From: JBBRMY01 sp038230595
Lineage (GTDB): Bacteria; Bacteroidota; Ignavibacteria; Tepidaquicellales; Tepidaquicellaceae
Length of the DNA stretch: 9,443 bases
Direction of reading: 5' to 3'
NCBI GenBank assembly: GCA_038230595.1
Contig: JBBRMY010000104.1
Span: forward strand, 1 to 9,443
Shown: one piece after another, positions 1-7,161 of the stretch
Layout of the letters: every line of letters starts with the position of its first letter
How positions within the stretch are numbered: the first letter of the stretch is position 1
Made by a program: the position numbers and the translations under genes
The notes under the pieces: generated by a model
Seen by the model: only the letters and a program-made list of their open reading frames with translations
Told to the model about the DNA's origin: nothing
Database searches by the model: none

Positions 1-701
1 GATAATTGAGTGTCGTCTTGTCCTCCGATGAGAATGATCTTAATATTATTGTTGTTCAGGTCTTGGCAGATCTCGACGTAATATTCTTTCGGGTATTTCT
101 TGGTATTCCATACTGTTCCCGGCGCAATTGCTAATAACTTATCATTTTCAGAAATATTATTTTCTGAGTATATCTTATCAATTGTTAATTTATCTGAATC
201 TGAAGTAAAAAGCTTTGGCTTTACCGGATTATCATCAATCGCAAAATTAAGATCATAAATTTTTTCAACCGGCTTTAATAATGACAGATCCCTAACAATC
301 TCATGAACATCATTTTCATATTTAACTTTATATTTATAAAGCATAGATCCTGCGCTGGTATCAAACGAAACAGTATTTTTACATCCTGAAAATAATGAAA
401 TTAATGCACTACGGAATGATCGGTGAGGAGATAAGATAACATCATAATTATTACTTTTAACTTTCGCAATTATTTTTTGTAAGCCGCTAAATCCTGCTCC
501 ACTTCCCTTTTTATCATAAATAATTACTTCATTGATACGAGGATCACTCTTTATAATTTCTGAAGTAAAAGGAATGCAAAGAATATCGAGTTTTACTTGC
601 GGGAATTCCTTTTTAAGAACTTCAACTACCGGAAGAGTTAATATAAGGTCACCTAAAAATGCAGTCTGAATAATTAATATTCTTGAAGGAAGATTTTTCA
701 C
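1..701 (-). CDS. Glycosyltransferase family 9 (LPS heptosyltransferase-like), 3' end cut off
   Basis: The first 233 residues are visible; the rest lies beyond the left edge. Family 9 glycosyltransferases move a sugar, typically ADP-heptose, onto the lipopolysaccharide inner core at the cytoplasmic face of the inner membrane. The N-terminal Rossmann-like start (residues 8-25, with IQTAFLGDLILTLP) matches the usual nucleotide-sugar transferase opening. SPHRSFRSAL (91-100), APGTVWNTKKYP (193-204) and the LIGGQDD stretch (224-230) are typical of the WaaF/WaaC group. The start is GTG at 699-701, and GTGA overlaps the TGA stop of the upstream acyltransferase by 4 bp, so translation is probably coupled. 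The neighbour supports a lipid A/core role. Heptosyltransferase II (waaF) is the closest guess, but the exact sugar and acceptor cannot be read from sequence. The family call is firm and the specificity is not. Confidence 0.88.
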   Translation of the reverse strand, partial: MKNLPSRILIIQTAFLGDLILTLPVVEVLKKEFPQVKLDILCIPFTSEIIKSDPRINEVIIYDKKGSGAGFSGLQKIIAKVKSNNYDVILSPHRSFRSALISLFSGCKNTVSFDTSAGSMLYKYKVKYENDVHEIVRDLSLLKPVEKIYDLNFAIDDNPVKPKLFTSDSDKLTIDKIYSENNISENDKLLAIAPGTVWNTKKYPKEYYVEICQDLNNNNIKIILIGGQDDTQL

Positions 702-1582
702 GAGCTGGTATTCTTATTTAATATCGCATCTTTAAACCTTTTATGGAACCATAACCATTGTTCAGGGTTCTTGCGTATAACTTCTTCAGTTTTGGATTGT
801 ATTCTTTGTGTTAATATCTGAATTCCCTCTTCATTATAGGTGAGATCATCTTTACTGATCTTTTCAAAATGTACATCATAAATGCCTTCTTTATTTCTTA
901 CTCCATATCCGAAGATTATTTCAGAGTTCAGCTTTAAAGCTATTCTTGCTGCTCCGGGAAAGCTCGGAACGCTAACATTAAATAATTCGGTATAAACAGA
1001 ATAATCCGAATGACCTGCCTGATCGGTCAAAAAGCAAACCATAGCATTATTTTTCAGCAAAGTAAAAATATTTTTAAGGCTTGCTCCAAGTGGAATAAGG
1101 CTGTTTCCGCTAATCTTTCTGTAATTATTTATTTCATTATTAACTTTAGCAACTGCCTGAACCTTTGTAACTATATAAAGCTTTTCAGGATAAACAAGCG
1201 GATATGCAAATGCAGTATATTCCCAATTTGCCATATGCGCACTTGCAAAGATCACCCCGGAATTTTTCCGGAGAGCATCTTCTATAACTTCATGATCATG
1301 ATAAATTATAAATTCCTTAACATTATTTTTATTTATTGAAGGGATATACAGAATTTCAAAAAGAACTATTACTAAATTCTTATAGGTATTTTTTAAAATA
1401 TCCTTTATTTCATTTTCATCTTTTTCAGGAAAGCTAATCTGCAAATTTAAGCGTGCTACTCCCTTTCTGACAGGAATGATATAAAATAAAAAAAGTCCGG
1501 TAAGCTGTGCAAGCTTCCGGACAAATTTAATTGGCAGGGCTCTAATTAGAATTCCTGCAGCATAAAAAAAATAATAACTCAA
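698..1582 (-). CDS. Lysophospholipid/lipid A acyltransferase, LpxL/HtrB-like
   Basis: This 294-residue protein belongs to the LpxL/HtrB/MsbB family, which adds a secondary acyl chain to lipid A precursors at the inner membrane. Its length is normal for the family. A hydrophobic N-terminal segment (about residues 3-36) can anchor it. The catalytic HX4E motif is AHMANWE, with H116 and E121. FLTDQAGH (184-191) carries the conserved DQ pair, and the C-terminal PEQWLWFHKRFK (273-284) is the family hallmark. The start is TTG at 1580-1582: in frame upstream the codons read TAA-TTT-ATA-TTG, and the first internal Met is residue 117 inside the catalytic motif, so TTG is essentially forced. It lies 15 bp after miaB and overlaps the following glycosyltransferase by 4 bp. 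Because the acyl donor and acceptor are unknown, some relatives acylate other lipids, and I give no gene symbol. Confidence 0.9.
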   Translation of the reverse strand: MSYYFFYAAGILIRALPIKFVRKLAQLTGLFLFYIIPVRKGVARLNLQISFPEKDENEIKDILKNTYKNLVIVLFEILYIPSINKNNVKEFIIYHDHEVIEDALRKNSGVIFASAHMANWEYTAFAYPLVYPEKLYIVTKVQAVAKVNNEINNYRKISGNSLIPLGASLKNIFTLLKNNAMVCFLTDQAGHSDYSVYTELFNVSVPSFPGAARIALKLNSEIIFGYGVRNKEGIYDVHFEKISKDDLTYNEEGIQILTQRIQSKTEEVIRKNPEQWLWFHKRFKDAILNKNTSS

Positions 1583-1597
1583 TATAAATTATTTAAT

Positions 1598-3028
1598 TCA
1601 AATGACTGCTTCACCAAACAATGTAGCAGAATTTGCTTTGGTTATCCTCACATCAACCATTTCACCAATTTTGAATGTTCTTTCATTGATAAGAATGCCA
1701 TTCTCATTTACAAAAGTCGATTTGTTTGGGATAATAACAGACTTATTGCAATCTGTTCTGCCCAAGAACTGAATATCAGATTTTTTACTTAATGACTCCA
1801 GTAATATCTTCTTTGTTCTTCCAACAAGATTTGAATTGATCTCATATGAAATTTTTCTCTGAACGTCTATTATCTCATCCAGCCTTCTCTGCTTTGTTTC
1901 TTCATTAATTGTTTCAGGCAGTCTGTAAGCTTTTGTGTTCTCTCTTCTTGAATAAGGGAACATGTAAGCTCCGTCATATCTGACTTCTCTGATAAGATCC
2001 ATAGTTAGCTGATGGTCTTCTTCTGTTTCTCCGGGAAAGCATGAAATTATATCTGTGGATAATCCTATTTCGGGCATGATCTCACGTGCATATTTCATAA
2101 CTTTCATATACTGCTCAATTGTATAAAGCCTGTTCATATCTTTCAACACTCTATCTGAACCTGATTGTACCGGCAAATGAATATATTTACAAATATTATC
2201 ATACTTAGCCATTGTATCAATTAGCTTTTCAGAACAATCATAAGGATGTGAGGTGGTATAACGCAATCTTAATTCTGGAACTGCTTTAGCGCATGCTTCA
2301 AGCAAGTCTGCAAAGTCCTTGCCTTCATGCCTGAATGAATTCACATTCTGACCAAGCAGCCAGATATCTCTGACACCTTCATCAAATAATCTTCTTGTTT
2401 CATTTACTATGCTATTAAAATTCCTGCTTCTTTCTCTTCCTCTTGTAAAAGGAACAACGCAAAATGTACAGAATTTATCACATCCGCGCATGATGGAAAG
2501 CCATGCAGTGATACCTTCTTTTCTCACAGGTGTTATGTCATCATACGTTTCTACTTTCGAAAGCTTTACGGCAATTCCCTTTTCACCGGTCTCAATTACG
2601 TTATCTATAAGCTCGGGTACTCTTCTGTATTCATCCGGTCCAACTATAATATCTACAAGCTTAACTTTTTCCAGGAGATCTTTTCTTAAGCGCTCTGCCA
2701 TGCATCCCAGTATTCCGACTACAAGCTGAGGATTTCTTCGCTTATAGAATTTCATCTTATCTAAGCGAAAATAAATTTTAGTTTCTGCATTCTCACGTAT
2801 AGAGCAAGTGTTCAGAAGTATTACATCTGCAATATCAATATCAGAAGTTTCATTGTAACCATATTCACTTAAAACGCTTAGTACAATTTCAGTATCAGAA
2901 TAATTCATTTGGCAGCCATATGTTTCTATATAAACCCTCTTATCATTCTTCTTTTTATTGAAAACTGACGAAGGCTTTGCTGTTACAGTGTTTAAATTGC
3001 TTACTATTAAATTATTCAGATCTAACAT
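1598..3028 (-). CDS. miaB: tRNA-2-methylthio-N6-dimethylallyladenosine synthase MiaB
   Basis: MiaB is a radical-SAM enzyme that methylthiolates N6-isopentenyladenosine at position 37 of tRNAs reading UNN codons. The 476 residues show the full domain order. An N-terminal methylthiotransferase domain has the three auxiliary-cluster cysteines C39 (in ETYGCQMN), C75 (LNTCS) and C109 (LGCMAE). The radical-SAM domain has CDKFCTFC with C183, C187 and C190 for the SAM-binding 4Fe-4S cluster, plus GQNVNS at 226-231. A C-terminal TRAM domain for RNA binding spans roughly 405-476. The CVVPFTRGRERSR continuation after the cysteines is typical of MiaB rather than of RimO or MtaB. Compared with E. coli MiaB there is an N-terminal extension of about 30 residues, polar and without predicted function. 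The start is ATG at 3026-3028, with no clear Shine-Dalgarno, 18 bp after the lipoprotein gene. Confidence 0.96.
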   Translation of the reverse strand: MLDLNNLIVSNLNTVTAKPSSVFNKKKNDKRVYIETYGCQMNYSDTEIVLSVLSEYGYNETSDIDIADVILLNTCSIRENAETKIYFRLDKMKFYKRRNPQLVVGILGCMAERLRKDLLEKVKLVDIIVGPDEYRRVPELIDNVIETGEKGIAVKLSKVETYDDITPVRKEGITAWLSIMRGCDKFCTFCVVPFTRGRERSRNFNSIVNETRRLFDEGVRDIWLLGQNVNSFRHEGKDFADLLEACAKAVPELRLRYTTSHPYDCSEKLIDTMAKYDNICKYIHLPVQSGSDRVLKDMNRLYTIEQYMKVMKYAREIMPEIGLSTDIISCFPGETEEDHQLTMDLIREVRYDGAYMFPYSRRENTKAYRLPETINEETKQRRLDEIIDVQRKISYEINSNLVGRTKKILLESLSKKSDIQFLGRTDCNKSVIIPNKSTFVNENGILINERTFKIGEMVDVRITKANSATLFGEAVI

Positions 3029-3046
3029 CTAATCGTTAAAATGATT

Positions 3047-3499
3047 TTATTGGTACGAGATCTTCAGATCTCTAAGTTTAATATTAAATTGCTGTCCTGT
3101 GCAAACTGATGAGCTTAATCCGATCCTCATATAAAAGCCTTTTTTAATTTTCGGTGAATCAATGATAATACTTTTAGTATTAGAAACTTGATTGCTACCG
3201 GTAACATCAAGAATATTTACTCCGACGTCACTATCTACATGATAGATCTGAACAAACGAAATATCAGCATCTGTAAATGCATCAAAATCAATTTTAATCT
3301 TATTTGCATTTCTCATATCGAGAGTATCAATTAAGAACCACCTTGTCTGAATAACGCTGCAAGTGCCACTTATACTGTCGAGCAATCCATCTTTCTGGTA
3401 TGCAACTGTATATGTATCAGGTGAAGTTACCATGTTTTTACCGCAGCCAGTTAAATACAGACCTGCTGTTAAGAGCATTAACACAAATATCTTTTTCAT
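3047..3499 (-). CDS. Small lipoprotein of unknown function
   Basis: I do not recognise this 150-residue protein. It starts with a lipoprotein signal peptide: MKK, a hydrophobic stretch (residues 4-16), and the lipobox LTGC with C19 as the predicted lipidated residue. The mature part is about 131 residues, short alternating polar and hydrophobic stretches suggestive of beta strands (for example 66-86, 109-114, 121-128 and 138-149). It has only two cysteines besides C19, C47 and C133, which could form a disulfide in the periplasm. The residue after C19 is glycine, not aspartate, so outer-membrane sorting is possible but not shown. It lies 40 bp after dxs and 18 bp before miaB on the same strand, so it is probably co-transcribed. 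A beta-sandwich or carbohydrate-binding-like fold would suit the pattern, but this is inference only. Confidence 0.8.
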   Translation of the reverse strand: MKKIFVLMLLTAGLYLTGCGKNMVTSPDTYTVAYQKDGLLDSISGTCSVIQTRWFLIDTLDMRNANKIKIDFDAFTDADISFVQIYHVDSDVGVNILDVTGSNQVSNTKSIIIDSPKIKKGFYMRIGLSSSVCTGQQFNIKLRDLKISYQ

Positions 3500-3539
3500 A
3501 ATTTACTTTGTTTAATTTAACATTAAAAAATGGTTCTTA

Positions 3540-5471
3540 TTATTTTATTAATTCTTTTTCTTTAACAGGTTCATTCAAAAAATCTTCACAAACTTGTGCT
3601 ATTCCTTTTGGGTCCATCTTTAATTCTTCATGAAGCTCTTCAGGCTTTCCATGCTCTATGAATTTATCAGGAATTCCATGAATAAGAAGATCGTTTTTTA
3701 ATTCATTCTGAGATAAAAATTCTGATATTCCGCTTCCGAATCCACCTATGATAGAATTATCTTCTATAGAAACTATTTTCTTAAATCGCTTAGCTATATC
3801 ATAAAGCAATTCTCTGTCCAATGGCTTTACAAATCTCATATTTACAACTTCTGCATCAATGTTTTTTGTCTTAAGAAGTTCAGCTGCCTGCATGGAATAA
3901 TCTACCATATTTCCAATTGCAAGAATTGCAATATCTTTACCTTCTTTTGCAATTTCACCCTTACCTATCTCAAGCTTTTCAAAATCTTTAATTTCCACAC
4001 CAAGCGCATTTCCTCTAGGATATCGAAGAGCTATAGGACCTTTTTTATATAGCGTTGCAGTGTAAAGCATATTTCTTAATTCATTTTCATCTTTCGGAGA
4101 CATAACAACCATACCGGGTATTAAGCGAAGATAAGTAAGATCAAAAGTACCATGGTGAGTTGGTCCATCAGCGCCGACAAGTCCGCCTCTGTCTAAAACA
4201 AAAACAACAGGTAACTTTTGAATTGCAACATCATGAATGATCTGATCAAAAGCTCTTTGAAGGAAAGTTGAATAAATTGCGCATACCGGAGTATATCCTT
4301 CTGTAGCCATACCGGCTGCAAAAGTAACTCCATGCTGCTCGGCAATACCGACATCAAAATATTTTTCCGGCATAGCTGTTTGCAGCTGATTCAAGCCAGT
4401 ACCATCAGGCATTGCAGCAGTTATTCCAACTATCTTTTCATCTTTTTTAGCAAGCTCAACTAAAGCCTTTCCAAAAATTCCTGTATAAGAAGGAGCTGAA
4501 GATTTTTTATGCTCTACACCTGTACTTTTATCGAAAGGAGTCAATGCATGAAGCTTCTGGTGATGAGCACCTGAGTAGCTTGGTCCTTTTCCTTTTTCAG
4601 AAATTACATGAACCAGGATAGGTCCGCTCATCTTTTTCATATCTTCAAATATCTTTACCATATTTACAACATTGTGAGCATTGAATGGTCCAAAATACCT
4701 GAAGCCAAGAGATTCAAAAAGCATTCCAGGGGTTATTACACCTTTTAATCCACCTTCAATTCTTGCTGCAGCCGATCTTAATCTGTCAGAAGTTTTCTTA
4801 TCAAACTTTCCTGTCATATCCCATACCTTACTTCTCAGTCTGTTATAGGATTCAGTAGTAATAAACTCATTAAAATAATTCTGGACTGCCCACATATTCG
4901 GTGCAATCGACATTTTGTTATCATTGAGAACTACGATAATATCTTTTTTAAGCAGACCTATGTTATTCATAGCTTCGTAAGCCATACCGCCGGTCATTGA
5001 TCCGTCACCGATTACTGCTATAACCTTAAACTTTTTCTTCTGAAAATCTCTGGCTGCAGCAATTCCTAAAGCTGCAGAAATTGATGTAGTAGCATGACCT
5101 GCACCGAAAACATCATATTCACTTTCACTTCTTTTTAAGAATCCGCTCAAGCCATCTTTCTGTCTGATAGTTTTTAAAGATTCTTTTCTTCCTGTCAGAA
5201 TTTTATGGATATAGCCCTGATGACCAACATCCCAGATAATTTTATCATCCGGAGTATTGAAAACGTAATGAAGAGCAAGAGTAAGCTCAACTACTCCAAG
5301 TGATGCACCGAGGTGACCGCCTATTTGAGAAATAGTATCTATCAGATACTCTCTGATCTCATCAGCCAAGGTACGAAGATCCATTAGATTTAATTTCTTA
5401 AGATCCTTTGGATAATTAATATCTTTTAAATATTTTGTCTTGCTTAACTCAGGTTCGACAAATGTTCCCAT
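3540..5471 (-). CDS. dxs: 1-deoxy-D-xylulose-5-phosphate synthase
   Basis: Dxs condenses pyruvate and glyceraldehyde 3-phosphate, using thiamine diphosphate, to make DXP. This is the first step of the MEP isoprenoid pathway and also feeds thiamine and pyridoxal synthesis in the cytoplasm. The 643 residues match the usual length of about 620-640. Visible features are H53 in the GGHLGASLGVVELT block, DVGHQGY with H84, the thiamine-diphosphate motif GDGSMTGG (155-162) ending at NDN (183-185), the cofactor-activating glutamate E378 in GIAEQH, and DRGGLVGADGPTHHG (427-441), followed by the transketolase C-terminal domain. The DRGG sequence has glycine where DRAG is most common, a mild change. The ATG start at 5469-5471 follows the xseB stop by 9 bp, with only a weak AAAGA before it. 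The xseB-dxs neighbourhood is common, although in enterobacteria ispA lies between them and here it does not. Confidence 0.97.
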   Translation of the reverse strand: MGTFVEPELSKTKYLKDINYPKDLKKLNLMDLRTLADEIREYLIDTISQIGGHLGASLGVVELTLALHYVFNTPDDKIIWDVGHQGYIHKILTGRKESLKTIRQKDGLSGFLKRSESEYDVFGAGHATTSISAALGIAAARDFQKKKFKVIAVIGDGSMTGGMAYEAMNNIGLLKKDIIVVLNDNKMSIAPNMWAVQNYFNEFITTESYNRLRSKVWDMTGKFDKKTSDRLRSAAARIEGGLKGVITPGMLFESLGFRYFGPFNAHNVVNMVKIFEDMKKMSGPILVHVISEKGKGPSYSGAHHQKLHALTPFDKSTGVEHKKSSAPSYTGIFGKALVELAKKDEKIVGITAAMPDGTGLNQLQTAMPEKYFDVGIAEQHGVTFAAGMATEGYTPVCAIYSTFLQRAFDQIIHDVAIQKLPVVFVLDRGGLVGADGPTHHGTFDLTYLRLIPGMVVMSPKDENELRNMLYTATLYKKGPIALRYPRGNALGVEIKDFEKLEIGKGEIAKEGKDIAILAIGNMVDYSMQAAELLKTKNIDAEVVNMRFVKPLDRELLYDIAKRFKKIVSIEDNSIIGGFGSGISEFLSQNELKNDLLIHGIPDKFIEHGKPEELHEELKMDPKGIAQVCEDFLNEPVKEKELIK

Positions 5472-5480
5472 TCTTTATTT

Positions 5481-5714
5481 TTAATCTATGTTTGATCCTG
5501 AACTTTTAAATTCAGAGTTTATCTTTTCTATCTTTATTTCTGCTTCTTTAAGCTTTGTTCTGCAGGTATTCAGAAGCTGCAAACCTTCCTGATACTGCTT
5601 TATTATATCGTCCAAAGATGAATCTTCAGCTTCATGCTCAAGCTTTTCCATTATCTGACGCAGTTTTGTAAATGAATATTCAAAGCTTTGTTCGTCTTCT
5701 TTTTTCTTTGCCAA
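5481..5714 (-). CDS. xseB: Exodeoxyribonuclease VII small subunit
   Basis: XseB is the small, non-catalytic subunit of exonuclease VII. Several copies bind the long helical region of XseA and form the enzyme that degrades single-stranded DNA from both ends into oligonucleotides. The 77 residues are a normal length. The family pattern is clear: FEYSFTKLRQIMEKLE (11-26), SLDDIIKQYQEGLQLLNTC (33-51), and KLKEAEIKIEKI (54-65), predicted as an antiparallel helical hairpin. The start is TTG at 5712-5714. In frame upstream there is a TAG two codons before it, and the next internal Met is residue 22, which would delete conserved sequence, so TTG is forced. An ATG with its own short reading frame (5718-5732) lies in the same frame just upstream. 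The gene is separated from xseA by 122 bp that hold a GC-rich palindrome, and dxs follows 9 bp later. Confidence 0.92.
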   Translation of the reverse strand: MAKKKEDEQSFEYSFTKLRQIMEKLEHEAEDSSLDDIIKQYQEGLQLLNTCRTKLKEAEIKIEKINSEFKSSGSNID

Positions 5715-5717
5715 GTT

Positions 5718-5732
5718 CTAATATTGTTTCAT
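5718..5732 (-). other. Four-codon mini-ORF in frame just upstream of xseB
   Basis: On the minus strand the codons read ATG-AAA-CAA-TAT-TAG, then AAC, then the TTG start of xseB, all in one frame. An AGG triplet lies about seven bases before this ATG and could act as a ribosome site. This may be a leader that delivers ribosomes to the TTG by reinitiation, a former ATG start of xseB broken by a TAG, or chance. The sequence alone cannot decide. Confidence 0.35.
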
Positions 5733-5772
5733 GTAAAACCTGCAATGATGCAAGCTTTGGTTTATGGTTAAA

Positions 5773-5800
5773 GCGGGCGGAGGCAAGCCCCGCCCCTACA
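5773..5800 (-). repeat. GC-rich palindrome with 5'-GTAG foot (REP-like)
   Basis: A block far richer in G and C than its surroundings sits in the xseA-xseB gap. GGGCGG (5775-5780) pairs with CCGCCC (5790-5795), and GGC (5782-5784) pairs with GCC (5787-5789), with one bulged A. Read on the minus strand, TGTAG (5800 to 5796) directly precedes the stem. A GTAG tetranucleotide at the foot of a GC hairpin is the known architecture of REP elements moved by RAYT (TnpA-REP) transposases. The hairpin would also form in the xseA-xseB transcript and could affect stability or act as a partial terminator, but no U-run follows. Calling it a member of a dispersed family is inference, since only one such block is in view. 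Confidence 0.6.
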
Positions 5801-5836
5801 TTTTAAAATTAACTTTGAAAACTCGCCCAACAACAT

Positions 5837-7018
5837 TTACATTATCTTTGCTTCTTTTTTCTTTTGAAAGAAATTGATAGTTACTTCATCATTTTTATTC
5901 AATTCTTCTGCATTTGAAATTATCTTACCGTTCTTTGAGATCATTGTATAGCCCCTTTTTAGCGTAATTTCGGGGCTTATGTGCCTGAAAAGCTTGTCAG
6001 TATTATCTAAAACAGAATTTATGTTAAATAATTTCTCTTTTAAGCAGTTTTCCATTGAGTCCTGCATATCATCAAGTTCTATCTTTGCATCATTCATTTT
6101 GTCGACCGGTTTCTTAAAAAAATAATTATTTTCGATGGATGTAAGCTCGTAATTATAACTTTCAATTCTTTCTGATAAAGAACTTTTCAGATTTTTTTCG
6201 AAATAACTAAGCTCATCAAAAATGGTAAACATGTCAGGCAAAATTTCTTCGACTGCAGCTGATGGTGTAGGGCTTCTCCTGTCGGCAACAAAATCGGCTA
6301 TTGTAAAATCCGATTCGTGACCGATAGCGCTTACTACAGGAAGCAATGAATCAAATATACACCTCGCAATTGCTTCTTCATTAAAAGTCCAAAGATCCTC
6401 CATTGAGCCTCCACCTCTTGCAATTAATATCAGATCAAGTTCATGTGATACTTCATTAGCTGATTTTATAGCTTTAACAATACTTTCAACAGAACCGGGT
6501 CCCTGAACATTCACCGGGAAAAGCAAGAAAGTTGTAAGCGGAAATCTTTTACTACCAACTTTCATGATATCATGGATAACTGCTCCTGATTCTGATGTTA
6601 TTAACCCTATACGATTCGGATATTTCGGAAGATCCTTTTTATGAATTGCATCGAAAAGTCCTTCTGTTTTTAATTTATTTTTAAGAGCTTCAAACTTTGC
6701 AAACAGGTCTCCTTCACCGGAGACCTTCATCTCATATACGTCAATATTATACTGTCCGGATTTTTCCCAAAGCTTCAGCTTCCCTTTCAGAATGACCTTC
6801 ATTCCATTTTCAGGAATAAAATTAAGCAATGAATTCCTGGTACTCCACATTGCTGCACTTATCTGAGCGGAATTATCTTTGAGACTGAAATAATAATGTC
6901 CTGAGGAATTGTGAACTTTAAAATTGGAAATCTCACCTTCCAGATAAACAAAGCTGAACTCATTCTCGATGAGGATCTTTAAATTTTTTGTAAGTTCAGA
7001 AACGGTTATCGGATTCAT
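5837..7018 (-). CDS. xseA: Exodeoxyribonuclease VII large subunit
   Basis: XseA is the catalytic subunit of exonuclease VII, which digests single-stranded DNA in both directions and acts in repair and clean-up of DNA ends. The 393 residues include an N-terminal OB-fold for DNA binding (about 3-100, with LEGEISNFK and GHYYFSLKD) and a catalytic domain. The catalytic domain has ITSESGAVIHD (140-150), ARGGGSMEDLWTFNEE (200-215) and the highly conserved GHESDFTIADFVADRRSP (233-250) with the following TPSAAVE. A C-terminal helical region that binds XseB ends in KRGYTMISKNGKII. It is shorter than the E. coli enzyme (456 residues), with the loss in the helical C-terminal part, which varies in this family. 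The ATG at 7016-7018 is preceded by AT-rich sequence without a clear ribosome site. It is the first gene of the minus-strand cluster and diverges from xth. Confidence 0.96.
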   Translation of the reverse strand: MNPITVSELTKNLKILIENEFSFVYLEGEISNFKVHNSSGHYYFSLKDNSAQISAAMWSTRNSLLNFIPENGMKVILKGKLKLWEKSGQYNIDVYEMKVSGEGDLFAKFEALKNKLKTEGLFDAIHKKDLPKYPNRIGLITSESGAVIHDIMKVGSKRFPLTTFLLFPVNVQGPGSVESIVKAIKSANEVSHELDLILIARGGGSMEDLWTFNEEAIARCIFDSLLPVVSAIGHESDFTIADFVADRRSPTPSAAVEEILPDMFTIFDELSYFEKNLKSSLSERIESYNYELTSIENNYFFKKPVDKMNDAKIELDDMQDSMENCLKEKLFNINSVLDNTDKLFRHISPEITLKRGYTMISKNGKIISNAEELNKNDEVTINFFQKKKEAKIM

Positions 7019-7161
7019 AGGAACTGAATTAAATCGTAAGATATAACAGAAAAAAATAAGAGATAAATCTTATATTTTATCACTTATATCTTATATCTCA
7101 AAAACACTTTTATTATATTGAAACAATCTCCCAAAAATACAAAATTTTAATGGGATAATTA
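7019..7161. promoter_or_regulatory. Divergent intergenic region between xseA and xth
   Basis: These 143 bp must hold the start signals for both the minus-strand cluster and the xth pair, because both outward genes begin here. The region is strongly AT-rich. It contains CTTATAT three times on the plus strand (7069-7075, 7083-7089, 7090-7096) and a perfect inverted repeat ATAAGA/TCTTAT (7056-7061 and 7068-7073, six-base loop). A related TAAGATATA lies at 7037-7045. These could be operator half-sites or ordinary AT-rich sequence. For xth I see TTGAAA at 7118-7123 but no good partner -10 element, and a weak GGGA before the ATG. Confidence 0.55.
7074..7101 (-). promoter_or_regulatory. Possible sigma70-type promoter for xseA and the minus-strand cluster
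   Basis: Read on the minus strand, TTGAGA (7101 to 7096) is followed by a 16-bp spacer and TAAAAT (7079 to 7074), each one base from the classic hexamers. The predicted transcript would start near 7067, giving a leader of roughly 50 bases before the xseA ATG. AT-rich DNA often produces such matches by chance, and Bacteroidota-type sigma factors prefer other motifs, so this is tentative. Confidence 0.3.

Noticed and set aside
1010..1339. Plus-strand open frame opposite the acyltransferase
   Set aside because: It lies entirely antisense to a gene with complete catalytic motifs and its translation is low-complexity, Ile/Asn/Lys/Cys-rich, with no recognisable domain.
2409..2729. Plus-strand open frame opposite miaB
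   Set aside because: Fully antisense to the conserved radical-SAM region; its Ser/Thr/Pro-rich translation mirrors the codons of miaB.
3540..5471. DRGG instead of DRAG in Dxs as a sign of altered function
   Set aside because: The thiamine-diphosphate motif, activating glutamate and key histidines are all present, and a single Ala-to-Gly change is a conservative difference.
5733..5836. A small gene in the xseA-xseB gap
   Set aside because: No frame with a start and coding character; the gap is explained by the palindrome and AT-rich flanks.
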